DNA of 64,000 bases from contig OY282608.1 in the NCBI GenBank assembly GCA_958298945.1, positions 66,626,951 through 66,690,950 of the forward strand, read 5' to 3'. A program made the position numbers and the translations under genes. This document shows, one piece after another, positions 40,833 to 55,808 of the stretch (position 1 is its first letter; each line of letters begins with the position of its first letter). The DNA is from Atherix ibis (taxonomy: Eukaryota > Arthropoda > Insecta > Diptera > Athericidae). The notes beneath the pieces are model-generated. The model did not search any database, was not told where the DNA came from, and saw only the letters and a program-made list of their open reading frames with translations.

Positions 40833-43526
40833 AACCAACGAATCAACAAACCAAAGAACCAACAAACCAAAGAACCAACAAACCAACAAACGAACAAACC
40901 AACAAACCAACAAACCAACGAACCAACAAACCAACAAAACAAAGAACCAACAAACCAACAAACCAACAAACCAAAGAACCAACAAACCAACAAACGAACA
41001 AACCAACAAACCAACACCCCAACAAACGAACAAACCAACAAACTAACAAACCAACAAAATAACAAACCAACAAACCAACAAACCTAGAAACCAACGAACC
41101 AACCAACCAACAAACCAAAGAACCAACAAACAAAAGAACCTACAAACCAAAGAACCAACAAACCAAAGAACTCACAAACCAAAAAACCAACAAACGAACA
41201 AATCAACAAACCAACAAACCAAAGAACCAACACCCCAACAAACCAACAAACCAAAGAATCAACAAACCAACAAACCAAAGAACCAACAAATCAACAAACC
41301 AACAAACCAACAAACCAACAAACCAACAACCAACAAACCAACAAAACAACAAACAAACAAACCAACAAACCAACAAACCAGCAAACCAAAGAACCAAAGA
41401 ACCAAAGAACCAAAGAACCAACGAACCAACAAACGAACAAACCAACAAACTAACAAACCAACAAACCAACAAACCAACAAACCAACAAACCAACAAACCA
41501 ACAAACCAACAAACCAACAAACCAAAGAACCAAAGAACCAACAAACCAACAAACCAACAAACCAACAAACGAACAAACCAACAAACCAACAAACCAACAA
41601 ACCAAAGAACCAACAAACCAACAAACCCAAGAACCAACAAACCAAAGAACCAACAAACCAACAAACCCAAGAACCAACAAACCAAAGAACCAATAAACCA
41701 ACAAACCAAAGAACCAACAAACCAAAGAACCAACAAGCGAACAAACCAAAGAACCAAAGAACCAACAAACCAACAAACCAACAAACCAACAAACCAACAA
41801 ACCAGCAAAACAACAAACCAACAAACCAACAAACTAACAAACCAACAAACCAACAAACCAACAAACCAAAGAATCAACAAACCAAAGAACCAACAAACCA
41901 ACAAACCAACAAATCAACAAACCAACGAATCAACAAACCAAAGAACCAACAAACCAAACAACCAACAAACCAAACAACCAACAAACCAACAAACGAACAA
42001 ACCAACAAACGGACAAACCAACGAACCAATAAACCAACAAACCAATAAACCAACGAACCATCAACCCAAAGAACCAAAGAACCAACAAACCAACAAACCA
42101 ACAAACCAACAAACCAAAGAACCAAAGAACCGAAGAACCAACAAACCAACAAACCAACAAACCAACAAACGAACAAACCAACAAACCAACAAACCAAAGA
42201 ACAAACAAACTAAAAAACCAACAAACCAAAGAACCAACAAACGAATAAACCAACAAACCAACAAACCAAAGAACCAACAAACCAACAAACCAACAAACCA
42301 ACATACCAACAAACCAAAGAACCAACAAACCAACAAACGAATAAACCAACTAAGTAACAAACCAACAAACAAAAGAACCAACAAACCAACGAACCAACAA
42401 ACCTACAAACCAAAGAACCAACAAACTAACAAACCAACAAACCAACAAACCAACGAACCAACAAACCAACAAACCAACAAACCAAAGAACCAACAAACCA
42501 ACAAACCAACAAACTAACAAACCAACAAACCAACAAACCTACAAACCAACGAACCAACAAACCAACGAACCAACAAACCAAAGAACCAACAAACCAAAGA
42601 ACCTACAAACCAAAGAACCAACAAACCAAAGAACCAACAAACCAAAGAACCAACGAACCATCAAACCAAAGAACCAAAGAACCGACAAACCAATAAACCA
42701 ACAAACCAACAAACCAAAGAACCAAAGAACCAAAGAACCAACAAACCAACAAACCAACAAACCAACAAACGAATAAACCAACAAACCAACAAACCAAAGA
42801 ACCAACAAACCGAAGAACCAACAAGCAAACAAACCAACAAACCAAAGAACCAACAAACCAACAAACCAACAAACCAACAAACCAACAAACCAAAGAACCC
42901 ACAAATCAACAAACGAACAAACCAACAAACTAACAAACCAACAAACCAACAAACAAAAGAACCAACAAACCAACGAACCAACAAACCAACAAACCAAAGA
43001 ACCAACAAACCAAAGCACCAACAAACGAACAAACCAACAAACCAACAAACCAACGAACCAACAAACCAACAAACCAAAGAACCATCAAACCAACAAACCA
43101 ACAAACCAAAGAACCAACAAACCAACAAACGAACAAACAAACAAACCAACAAACCAACAAACGAAAAAACCAACAAACCAACAAACTAACAAACCAACAA
43201 AATAACAAACCAACAAACCAACAAACCTAGAAACCAACGAACCAACAAACCAACAAACCAAAGAACCAACAAACCAAAATACCTACAAACCAAAAAACCA
43301 ACAAACCAAAGAAACAACAAACCAAAGAACCAACAAACGAACAAACCAACAAACCAAAGAACCAACACCCCAACAAACCAACAAACCAAAAAATCAACAA
43401 ACCAAAGAACCAACAAACAAACAAACCAACGAACCAACAAACCAACAAACTAACAAACCAACAAACCAACAAAACAACAAACCAACAAACCAACAAACCA
43501 AAGAACCAACAAACCAACAACCAACA
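40833..43526 (+). repeat. 2.7-kb higher-order repeat, unit II (internal deletion)
   Basis: Second unit, about 2,694 bp. It follows unit I closely to about 41560, then joins directly to sequence matching unit I from about 38888, so about 0.5 kb is missing. The remainder (41560-43526) parallels unit I at offsets near 2,690 bp. A 324-bp stretch translates identically at 39188-39511, 41874-42197 and 45079-45402, indicating very recent amplification or homogenisation. Confidence 0.88.
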
Positions 43527-46500
43527 AACCAACGAATCAACAAACCAAAGAACCAACAAACCAAAGAACCAACAAACCAACAAACGAACAAACTAACAAA
43601 CCAACAAACCAACGAACCAACAAACCAACAAACCAACAAAACAAAGAACCAACAAACCAACAAACCAACAAACCAAAGAACCAACAAACCAACAAACGAA
43701 CAAACCAACAAACCAACACCCCAACAAACGAACAAACCAACAAACTAACAAACCAACAAAATAACAAACCAACAAACCAACAAACCTAGAAACCAACGAA
43801 CCAACCAACCAACAAACCAAAGAACCAACAAACAAAAGAACCTACAAACCAAAGAACCAACAAACCAAAGAACTCACAAACCAAAAAACCAACAAACGAA
43901 CAAATCAACAAACCAACAAACCAAAGAACCAACACCCCAACAAACCAACAAACCAAAGAATCAACAAACCAACAAACCAAAGAACCAACAAATCAACAAA
44001 CCAACAAACCAACAAACCAACAAACCAACAACCAACAAACCAACAAAACAACAAACAAACAAACCAACAAACCAACAAACCAGCAAACCAAAGAACCAAA
44101 GAACCAAAGAACCAAAGAACCAACGAACCAACAAACGAACAAACCAACAAACTAACAAACCAACAAACCAACAAACCAACAAACCAACAAACCAACAAAC
44201 CAACAAACCAACAAACCAAAGAACCAAAGAACCAACAAACCAACAAACCAACAAACCAACAAACCAACAACCAAAGAACCAAAGAACCAACAAACCAACA
44301 AACCAACAAACGAACAAACAAACAAACCAACAAACCAAAGAACCAACAAACCAAGGAACCAACAAACCAAAGAACCAACAAACGAACAAACCAACAAACC
44401 AACAAACCAACAAACCAACAAACCAAAAAACCAACAAACCAACAAACCAACAAACCAACAAACCAAAGAACCAACAAACCAACAAACGAACAAGCCAACA
44501 AACTAACAAACCAGCAAATCAACAAACAAAAGAACCAACAAACCAGCGAACCAACAAACCAACAAACCAAAGAACCAACAAACCAAAGAACGAACAAACC
44601 AAAGAACCAACAAACGAACAAACCAACCAACCAACAAACCAACACACCAAAAAACCAACAAACCAACAAACCAACAAACCAACAAACCAACAAACCAACA
44701 AACCAACAAACCAACAAACCAACAAACCAACAAACCAACAAACCAACAAACCAAGAAACCAACAAACCAACAAACGAACAAACCAACAAACCAACAAACC
44801 AACAAACCAAAGAACCAACAAACCAACAAACCCAAGAACCAACAAACCAAAGAACCAACAAACCAACAAACCCAAGAACCAACAAACCAAAGAACCAATA
44901 AACCAACAAACCAAAGAACCAACAAACCAAAGAACCAACAAGCGAACAAACCAAAGAACCAAAGAACCAACAAACCAACAAACCAACAAACCAACAAACC
45001 AACAAACCAACAAAACAACAAACCAACAAACCAACAAACTAACAAACCAACAAACCAACAAACCAACAAACCAAAGAATCAACAAACCAAAGAACCAACA
45101 AACCAACAAACCAACAAATCAACAAACCAACGAATCAACAAACCAAAGAACCAACAAACCAAACAACCAACAAACCAAACAACCAACAAACCAACAAACG
45201 AACAAACCAACAAACGGACAAACCAACGAACCAATAAACCAACAAACCAATAAACCAACGAACCATCAACCCAAAGAACCAAAGAACCAACAAACCAACA
45301 AACCAACAAACCAACAAACCAAAGAACCAAAGAACCGAAGAACCAACAAACCAACAAACCAACAAACCAACAAACGAACAAACCAACAAACCAACAAACC
45401 AAAGAACAAACAAACTAAAAAACCAACAAACCAAAGAACCAACAAACGAATAAACCAACAAACCAACAAACCAAAGAACCAACAAACCAACAAACCAACA
45501 AACCAACATACCAACAAACCAAAGAACCAACAAACCAACAAACGAACAAACCAACTAAGTAACAAACCAACAAACAAAAGAACCAACAAACCAACGAACC
45601 AACAAACCTACAAACCAAAGAACCAACAAACTAACAAACCAACAAACCAACAAACCAACGAACCAACAAACCAACAAACCAACAAACCAAAGAACCAACA
45701 AACCAACAAACCAACAAACTAACAAACCAACAAACCAACAAACCTACAAACCAACGAACCAACAAACCAACGAACCAACAAACCAAAGAACCAACAAACC
45801 AAAGAACCTACAAACCAAAGAACCAACAAACCAAAGAACCAACAAACCAAAGAACCAACGAACCATCAAACCAAAGAACCAAAGAACCGACAAACCAATA
45901 AACCAACAAACCAACAAACCAAAGAACCAAAGAACCAAAGAACCAAAGAACCAACAAACCAACAAACCAACAAACCAACAAACGAATAAACCAACAAACC
46001 AACAAACCAAAGAACCAACAAACCGAAGAACCAACAAGCAAACAAACCAACAAACCAAAGAACCAACAAACCAACAAACCAACAAACCAACAAACCAACA
46101 AACCAAAGAACCCACAAATCAACAAACGAACAAACCAACAAACTAACAAACCAACAAACCAACAAACAAAAGAACCAACAAACCAACGAACCAACAAACC
46201 AACAAACCAAAGAACCAACAAACCAAAGCACCAACAAACGAACAAACCAACAAACCAACAAACCAACGAACCAACAAACCAACAAACCAAAGAACCATCA
46301 AACCAACAAACCAACAAACCAAAGAACCAACAAACCAACAAACGAACAAACAAACAAACCAACAAACCAACAAACGAAAAAACCAACAAACCAACAAACT
46401 AACAAACCAACAAAATAACAAACCAACAAACCAACAAACCTAGAAACCAACGAACCAACAAACCAACAAACCAAAGAACCAACAAACCAAAATACCTACA

Positions 46501-46740
46501 AACCAAAAAACCAACAAACCAAAGAAACAACAAACCAAAGAACCAACAAACGAACAAACCAACAAACCAAAGAACCAACACCCCAACAAACCAACAAACC
46601 AAAAAATCAACAAACCAAAGAACCAACAAACAAACAAACCAACGAACCAACAAACCAACAAACTAACAAACCAACAAACCAACAAAACAACAAACCAACA
46701 AACCAACAAACCAAAGAACCAACAAACCAACAACCAACAA
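43527..46740 (+). repeat. 3.2-kb higher-order repeat, unit III
   Basis: Third unit, about 3,213 bp. Across most of its left half it matches unit I at an offset of 5,891 bp. The offset rises to 5,907 bp in the right part, a gain of two 8-bp units. It retains the 0.5-kb segment missing from unit II. The match ends near 46740: after a 7-bp phase-shifted unit the variant order changes to one resembling the interior of the family (compare about 38150). Confidence 0.88.
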
Positions 46741-47799
46741 ACCAACAAACCAACAAACAAACAAACCAACAAACCAACAAACCAGCAAACCAAAGAACCA
46801 AAGAACCAAAGAACCAACAAACCAACAAACGAACAAACCAACAAACCAACAAACCAACAAACCAACAAACCAAAGAACCAAAGAACCAAAGAACCAATAA
46901 ACCAACAAACCACCAAACCAACAAACCAACAAACTAACAAACCAACAAACCAACAAATCAACAAACCAACAAACCAAAGAACCAAAGAACCAACAAACCA
47001 ACAACCCAACAAACCAAGAAACCAACAACCAAAGAACCAAAGAACCAAAGAACCAACAAACCAACATACCAACAAACCAACAAACGAACACACCAACAAA
47101 CCAAAGAACCAACAAACTAAGGACCAACAAACCAAAGAACCAACAAACGAACAAACCAACAAACCAACAAACCAACAAACCAACAAACCAACAAACCAAA
47201 AAACCAAAAAACCAAAAAACCAACAAACCAACAAACCAAAGAACCAACAAACCAACAAACGAACAAACCAACAAACTCACGAACCAACAAACCAACAAAC
47301 AAAAGAACCAATAAACCAGCGAACCAACAAACCAACAAACCAAAGAACCAACAAACCAAAGAACGAACAAACCAAAGAACCAACAAACCAACAAACCAAC
47401 AAACCAACAAACCAAAAAACCAACAAACCAAAAAACCAACAAACCAACAAACCACCAAACCAACAAACCAACGAACCAACAAACCAACAAACCAACAAAC
47501 CAAGAGACCAACAAACCAACAAACGTACAAACCAACAAACCAACAAGCCAAAGAACCAACAAACCAACAAACCAACAAACCAACAAACCAACAAACCAAC
47601 AAACCAACAAACCAACAAACCAACAAACCAACAAACCAAGAAACCAACAAACCAACAAACCAACAAACCAAACAACCAACAAACCAACAAACCAACAAAC
47701 TAACAAACAAACAAACCAACAAACCAACAAACCAAGAAACCAACAAACGAACAAACCAACAAACGGACAAGCCAACGAACCAACAAACCAACAAACCAA

Positions 47800-48435
47800 C
47801 AAACCAACGAACCATCAAACCAAAGAACCAAAGAACCAACAAACCAACAAACCAACAAACCAACAAACCAACAAACCAAAGAACCAAAGAACCAAAAAAC
47901 CAAAAAACCAACAAACCAACAAACCAACAAACCAACAAACGAAAAAACCAACAAACCAACAAACCAAAGAACCAACAAACCAAAGAACCAACAAACCAAA
48001 GAACCAACAAACCAAAGAACCAACAAACGAACAAACCAACAAACCAACAAACCAACAAACCAAAGAACCAACAAACCAACAAACCAAAAAACCAACAAAC
48101 CAACAAACCAAAGAACCAACAAACCAACAAACGAACAAACCCACAAACTAACTAACCAACAAACCAACAAACAAAGAAACAAAAGAACCAACAAACCAAC
48201 GAACCAACAAACCAACAAACCAAAGAACCAACAAACCAAAGAACCAACAAACGAACAAACCAACAAACCAACAAACCAACGAACCAACAAAACAACAAAC
48301 CAACAAATCAACAAACCAAAGAACCAACAAACCAACAATCTAACAAACCAAAGAACCAACAAACCAACAAACGAACAAACCAACAAACCAACAAACCAAC
48401 AAACTAACAAACCAACAAAATAACAAACCAACAAA
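47800..48435 (+). repeat. CATCAAACC-marked block, copy 1
   Basis: Starts at a CGAACCATCAAACCAAAG landmark (47808) and runs to a CCTACAAAAAAACG landmark (48436). Blocks with the same two boundary landmarks recur at 50661-51146, 52517-52993 and 55809-56333. Lengths vary between about 480 and 630 bp. This copy is the longest and most divergent. Confidence 0.6.
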
Positions 48436-48471
48436 CCTACAAAAAAACGAACCAACAAACCAACAAACCAA

Positions 48472-49500
48472 AGAACCAACTAACCAAAGAACCTACATAC
48501 CAAAGAACCAACAAACCAAAGAACCAACAAACCAAAGAACCAACAAACGAACAAACCAACAAACCAACAAACCAACAAACCAACAAACCAAAGAACCAAT
48601 AAACCAACAAACCAACAAACCAACAAACCAAAGAATCAACAAACCAAAGAACCAACAAACCAACAAACCAACAAACCAACAAACCAACAAACCAAAGAAC
48701 CAAAGAACCAAAGAACCAATAAACCAACAAACCACCAAACCAACAAACCAAGAAACTAACAAACCAACAAACCAACAAATCAACAAACCAACAAACCAAA
48801 GAACCAAAGAACCAACAAACCAACAAACGAACAAACCAACAAACCAACAAACCAACAAACCAACAAACCAAAGAACCAAAGCACCAACAAACCAACAAAC
48901 CAACAAACCAACAACCAAAGAACCAAAGAACCAACAAACAAACAAACCAACAAACCAACAAACGAACAAACCAACAAACCAACAAACCAAAGAACCAACT
49001 AACCAAAGAACCTACATACCAAAGAACCAACAAACCAAAGAACCAACAAACCAAAGAACCAACAAACGAACAAACCAACAAACCAACAAACCAACAAACT
49101 AACAAACCAACAAACCAAAGAACCAATAAACCAACAAACCAACAAACCAAAGAATCAACAAACCAAAGAACCAACAAACCAACAAACCAACAAACCAACA
49201 AACCAACAAACCAAAGAACCAAAGAACCAAAGAACCAATAAACCAACAAACCACCAAACCAACAAACCAACAAACTAACAAACCAACAAACCAACAAATC
49301 AACAAACCAACAAACCAAAGAACCAAAGAACCAACAAACCAACAAACGAACAAACCAACAAACCAACAAACCAACAAACCAAAGAACCAAAGCACCAACA
49401 AACCAACAAACCAACAAACCAACAACCAAAGAACCAAAGAACCAACAAACAAACAAACCAACAAACCAACAAACGAACAAACCAACAAACCAACAAACCA
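48472..49500 (+). repeat. 519-bp tandem higher-order repeat, two copies
   Basis: Copies at about 48472-48990 and 48991-49500. CCTACATACC lies at 48492 and 49011, and ACCACCAAACC at 48731 and 49250, both at offset 519. ACAACCAAAG lies at 48911 and 49422 (offset 511, one unit lost). The period of 519 is one short of 65 x 8 because each copy carries one 7-bp unit, which serves as an unambiguous tag. Confidence 0.85.
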
Positions 49501-50660
49501 AAGAACCAACAAACCAACGAACCAACAAACCAACAAACCAAAGAACCAACAAACCAAAGAACCAACAAACGAACAAACCAACAAACCAACAAACCAACGA
49601 ACCAACAAACCAACAAACCAAAGAACCAACAAACCAACAAACCAACAAACCAACAAACGAAAAAACCAACAAACCAACAAACTAACAAACCAACAAACCA
49701 ACAACCCTAGAAACCAACGAACCAACAAACCAACAAACCAAAGAACCAACAAACCAACAAACCAAGAAACCAACAACCAAAGAACCAAAGAACCAAAGAA
49801 CCAAAGAACCAAAGAACCAACAAACCAACAAACCAACAAACCAACAAACGAACAAACTAACAAACCAAAGAACCAACAAACCAAGGAACCAACAAACCAA
49901 AGAACCAACAAACGAACAAACCAACAAACCAACAAACCAACAAACCAACAAACCAACAAACCAAAAAACCAACAAACCAACAAACCAAAGAACCAACAAA
50001 CCAACAAACGAACAAACCAACAAACTAACAAACCAACAAACCAACAAACAAAAGAACCAACAAACCAACAAACGAACAAACCAACAAACCAACAAGCCAA
50101 AGAACCAACAAAGCAAAGAACCAACAAACCAACAAACCAACAAACCAACAAACCAACAAACCAACAAACCAACAAACCAACAAACCAACAAACCAACAAA
50201 CCAACAAACCAACAAACCAACAAACTAACAAACCAACAAACCAACAAACCAAACAACCAACAAACCAACAAACCAACAAACTAACAAACAAACAAACCAA
50301 CAAAACAACAAACCAAGAAACCAACAAACGAACAAACCAACAAACGGACAAACCAACGAACCAACAAACCAACAAACCAACAAACCAACGAACCAACAAA
50401 CCAACAAACCAAGAGACCAACAAACCAACAAACGAACAAACCAACAAACCAACAAGCCAAAGAACCAACAAACCAAAGAACCAACAAACCAACAAACCAA
50501 CCAACCAACAAACCAACAAACCAAACAACCAACAAACCAACAAACCAACAAACTAACAAACAAACAAACCAACATACCAACAAACCAAGAAACCAACAAA
50601 CGAACAAACCAACAAACGGACAAACCAACGAACCAACAAACCAACAAACCAACAAACCAA

Positions 50661-51145
50661 CGAACCATCAAACCAAAGAACCAAAGAACCAAAAAACCAA
50701 CAAACCAACAAACCAACAAACCAACAAACCAAAGAACCAAAGAACCAAAGAACCAAAAAACCAACAAACCAACAAACGAAAAAACCAACAAACCAACAAA
50801 CCAAAGAACCAACAAACCAACAAACCAACAAACCAACAAACCAACAAACCAAAGAACCAACGAACCAACAAACGAACAAACACACAAACTAACAAACCAA
50901 CAAACCAACAAACCAAGAAACATAAAGAACCAACAAACCAACGAACCAACAAACCAGCAAACCAAAGAACCAACAAACCAAAGAACCAACAAACGAACAA
51001 ACCAACAAACCAACAAACCAAAGAACCAACAAACCAACAATCTAACAAACCAAAGAACCAACAAACCAACAAACGAACAAACCAACAAACCAACAAACCA
51101 ACAAACTAACAAACCAACAAAATAACAAACCAACAAACCAACAAA
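50661..51145 (+). repeat. CATCAAACC-marked block, copy 2
   Basis: Bounded by CGAACCATCAAACC at 50661 and CCTACAAAAAAACG at 51146. It matches 52517-52992 closely. Upstream homology extends the matched region leftwards to about 50340, where both copies carry AAACGGACAAACC and AAACAACC landmarks. Confidence 0.7.
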
Positions 51146-52081
51146 CCTACAAAAAAACGAACCAACAAACCAACAAACCAAAGAACCAACTAACCAAAGA
51201 ACCTACATACCAAAGAACCAACAAACCAAAGAACCAACAAATCAAAGAACCAACAAACGAACAAACCAACAAACCAACAAACCAACAAACCAACAAACCA
51301 AAGAACCAATAAACCAACAAACCAACAAACCAACAAACCAAAGAATCAACAAACCAAAGAACCAACAAACCAACAAACCAACAAACCAACACACCAACAA
51401 ACCAACAAACCAACAAACTAACAAACCAAAAATCCAAAAAAAAACAACAAACCAACAAACCAAAGAACCAACAAACGAACAAACCAAAGAACCAACAAAC
51501 CAACAACCAACAAACCAACAACCAACAAACCAACAAACCAACAAACGAACAAACCAACAAACCAAAGAACCAAAGCACCAACAAACCAACAAACCAACAA
51601 ACCAACAACCAAGGAACCAAAGAACCAACAAACAAACAAACCAACAAACCAACAAACGAACAAACCAACAAACCAACAAACCAAAGAACCAACAAACTAA
51701 CAAACCAACAAACCAACAAACCAACAAACCAAACAAACCAACAAACCAACAAATCAACAAACCAAAGAACCAACAAACCCACAAACTAACTAACCAACAA
51801 ACCAACAAACCAAGAACCAAAAGAACCAACAAACCAACGAACCAACTAACCAACAAACCAAAGAACCAACAAACCAAAGAACCAACAAACGAACAAACCA
51901 ACAAACCAACAAACCAACGAACCAACAAACCAACAAACCAACAAATCAACAAACCAAAGAACCAACAAACCAACAATCTAACAAACCAAAGAACCAACAA
52001 ACCAACAAACGAACAAACCAACAAACCAACAAACTAACAAACTAACAAACCAACAAAATAACAAACCAACAAACCAACAAA
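51146..52081 (+). repeat. 934-bp block, copy 1
   Basis: Runs from CCTACAAAAAAACG at 51146 to the next occurrence at 52082 (936 bp). The interior carries CCTACATACC, the phase-shifted pair CCAACAACCAACAAACC near 51505-51530, AACCAAGGAACC near 51610 and CCCACAAACTAACTAACC near 51780. The same ordered landmarks occur in three other blocks, at 52993, 58784 and 61430. Confidence 0.82.
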
Positions 52082-52516
52082 CCTACAAAAAAACGAACCA
52101 ACAAACCAACAAACCAAAGAACCAACTAACCAAAGACCTACATACCAAAGAACCAACAAACCAAAGAACCAACAAACCAAAGAACCAACAAACCAACAAA
52201 CGGACAAACCAACGAACCAACAAACCAACAAACCAACAAACCAACAAACCAACAAACCAACAAACCAAGAGACCAACAAACCAACAAACGAACAAACCAA
52301 CAAACCAACAAGCCAAAGAACCAACAAACCAAAGAACCAACAAACCAACAAACCAACCAACCAACAAACCAACAAACCAAACAACCAACAAACCAACAAA
52401 CCAACAAACTAACAAACAAACAAACCAACAAACCAACAAACCAAGAAACCAACAAACGAACAAACCAACAAACGGACAAACCAACGAACCAACAAACCAA
52501 CAAACCAACAAACCAA

Positions 52517-52992
52517 CGAACCATCAAACCAAAGAACCAAAGAACCAAAAAACCAACAAACCAACAAACCAACAAACCAACAAACCAAAGAACCAAAGAA
52601 CCAAAGAACCAAAAAACCAACAAACCAACAAACGAAAAAACCAACAAACCAACAAACCAAAGAACCAACAAACCAACAAACCAACAAACCAACAAACCAA
52701 AGAACCAACAAACCAACAAACGAACAAACACACAAACTAACAAACCAACAAACCAACAAACCAAGAAACAAAAGAACCAACAAACCAACGAACCAACAAA
52801 CCAACAAACCAAAGAACCAACAAACCAAAGAACCAACAAACGAACAAACCAACAAACCAACAAACCAAAGAACCAACAAACCAACAATCTAACAAACCAA
52901 AGAACCAACAAACCAACAAACGAACAAACCAACAAACCAACAAACCAACAAACTAACAAACCAACAAAATAACAAACCAACAAACCAACAAA
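52517..52992 (+). repeat. CATCAAACC-marked block, copy 3
   Basis: Bounded by CGAACCATC at 52517 and CCTACAAAAAAACG at 52993. It lies between two 934-bp blocks; the part from 52082 to 52516 begins like the 934-bp block (CTACATACC near 52138) and then switches to units such as AAACGGACAAACC, so this is a recombinant segment of 911 bp in all. Confidence 0.65.
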
Positions 52993-55530
52993 CCTACAAA
53001 AAAACGAACCAACAAACCAACAAACCAAAGAACCAACTAACCAAAGAACCTACATACCAAAGAACCAACAAACCAAAGAACCAACAAACCAAAGAACCAA
53101 CAAACGAACAAACCAACAAACCAAAAAACCAACAAACCAACAAACCAAAGAACCAATAAACCAACAAACCAACAAACCAACAAACCAAAGAATCAACAAA
53201 CCAAAGAACCAACAAACCAACAAACCAACAAACCAACACACCAACAAACCAACAAACCAACAAACTAACAAACCAAAAATCCAAAAAAACAACAAACCAA
53301 CAAACCAAAGAACCAACAAACGAACAAACCAAAGAACCAACAAACCAACAACCAACAAACCAACAACCAACAAACCAACAAACCAACAAACGAACAAACC
53401 AACAAACCAAAGAACCAAAGCACCAACAAACCAACAAACCAACAAACCAACAACCAAGGAACCAAAGAACCAACAAACAAACAAACCAACAAACCAACAA
53501 ACGAACAAACCAACAAACCAACAAACCAAAGAACCAACAAACTAACAAACCAACAAACCAACAAACCAACAAACCAAACAAACCAACAAACCAACAAATC
53601 AACAAACCAAAGAACCAACAAACCCACAAACTAACTAACCAACAAACCAACAAACCAAGAAACAAAAGAACCAACAAACCAACGAACCAACTAACCAACA
53701 AACCAAAGAACCAACAAACCAAAGAACCAACAAACGAACAAACCAACAAACCAACAAACCAACGAACCAACAAACCAACAAACCAACAAATCAACAAACC
53801 AAAGAACCAACAAACCAACAATCTAACAAACCAAAGAACCAACAAACCAACAAACGAACAAACCAACAAACCAACAAACCAACAAACTAACAAACCAACA
53901 AAATAACAAACCAACAAACCAACAAACCTACAAAAAAACGAACCAACAAACCAAAGAACCAACTAACCAAAGAACCTCCATACCAAAGAACCAACAAACC
54001 AAAGAACCAACAAACCAAAGAACCAACAAACGAACAAACGAACAAACCAACAAACCAACAAACCAACAAACCAACAAACCAAAGAACCAATAAACCAACA
54101 AACCAACAAACCAACAAACCAAAGAATCAACAAACCAAAGAACCAACAAACCAACAAACCAACAAACCAACAAACCAACAAACCAACAAACCAAAGAACC
54201 AAAGAACCAAAGAACCAATAAACCAACAAACCACCAAACCAACAAACCAACAAACTAACAAACCAACAAACCTACAAATCAACAAACCAACAAACCAAAG
54301 AACCAAAGAACCAACAAACCAACAAACGAACAAACCAACAAACCAACAAACGAACAAACCAAAGAACCAAAGCACCAACAAACCAACAAACCAACAAACC
54401 AACAACCAAAGTACCAAAGAACCAACAAACAAACAAACCAACAAACCAACAAACGAACAAATCAACAAACCAACAAACCAAAGAACCAACAAACCAACGA
54501 ACCAACAAACCAACAAACCAAAGAACCAACAAACCAAAGAACCAACAAACGAACAAACCAACAAACCAACAAACCAACGAACCAACAAACCAACAAACCA
54601 AAGAACCAACAAACCAACAAACCAACAAACCAAAGAACCAACAAACCAACAAACAAACAAACAAACAAACCAACAAACCAACAAACGAAAAAACCAACAA
54701 ACCAACAAACTAACAAACCAACAAAATAACAAACCAACAAACCAACAAACCTAGAAACCAACGAACCAACAAACCAACAAACCAAAGAACCAACAAACCA
54801 ACAAACCAAGAAACCAACAACCAAAGAACCAAAGAACCAAAGAACCAAAGAACCAACAAACCAACAAACCAACAAACCAACAAACGAACAAACTAACAAA
54901 CCAAAAAACCAACAAATCAAGGAACCAACAAACCAAAGAACCAACAAACGAACAAACCAACAAACCAACAAACCAACAAACCAACAAACCAACAAACCAA
55001 CAAACCAACAAACCAACAAACCAAAAAACCAAAAAACCAACAAACCAACAAACCAAAGAACCAACAAACCAACAAACGAACAAACCAACAAACTAACAAA
55101 CCAACAAACCAACAAACAAAAGAACCAACAAACCAGCGAACCAACAAACCAACAAACCAAAGAACCAACAAACCAAAGAACGAACAAACCAAAGAACCAA
55201 CAAACGAACAAACCAACAAACCAACAAACCAAAAAACCAACAAACCAAAAAACCAACAAACCAACAAACCACCAAACCAACAAACCAACAAACCAACAAA
55301 CCAACAAACCAACAAACCAAGAGACCAACAAACCAACAAACGAACAAACCAACAAACCAACAAGCCAAAGAACCAACAAACCAAAGAACCAACAAACCAA
55401 CAAACCAACAAACCAACAAACCAACAAACCAACAAACCAACAAACCAACAAACCAACAAACCAACAAACCAACAAACCAACAAACCAACAAACTAACAAA
55501 CCAACAAACCAACAAACCAAACAACCAACA
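52930..55530 (+). repeat. 8.4-kb-spaced higher-order repeat, left copy
   Basis: About 2.6 kb reappears at about 61370-63930. The offset is 8,437 at CCTACAAAAAAACG (52993/61430), 8,436 at the next occurrence (53927/62363), 8,424 at CCTAGAAACC (54750/63174) and 8,400 from ACCAGCGAACC (near 55132/63532) through AAACAACC (near 55519/63919). It includes one 934-bp block. If the period is real, the sequence between the copies (55.5-61.4 kb) is the rest of one 8.4-kb repeat. Confidence 0.8.
52993..53926 (+). repeat. 934-bp block, copy 2
   Basis: Matches copy 1 at offset about 1,846 bp, 58784-59717 at offset 5,791 and 61430-62362 at offset about 8,437. The tandem 7-bp units near 53345-53370 are retained, which fixes the alignment. 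Differences from the other copies are few, for example a CCAAAAAA unit near 53122 that copy 1 lacks. Confidence 0.85.
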
Positions 55531-55808
55531 AACCAACGAACCAACAAACCAACAAACCAAGAGACCAACAAACCAACAAACGAACAAACCAACAAACCAA
55601 CAAGCCAAAGAACCAACAAACCAAAGAACCAACAAACCAACAAACCAACCAACCAACAAACCAACAAACCAAACAACCAACAAACCAACAAACCAACAAA
55701 CTAACAAACAAACAAACCAACAAACCAACAAACCGAGAAACTAACAAACGAACAAACCAACAAACGGACAAACCAACGAACCAACAAACCAACAAACCAA
55801 CAAACCAA

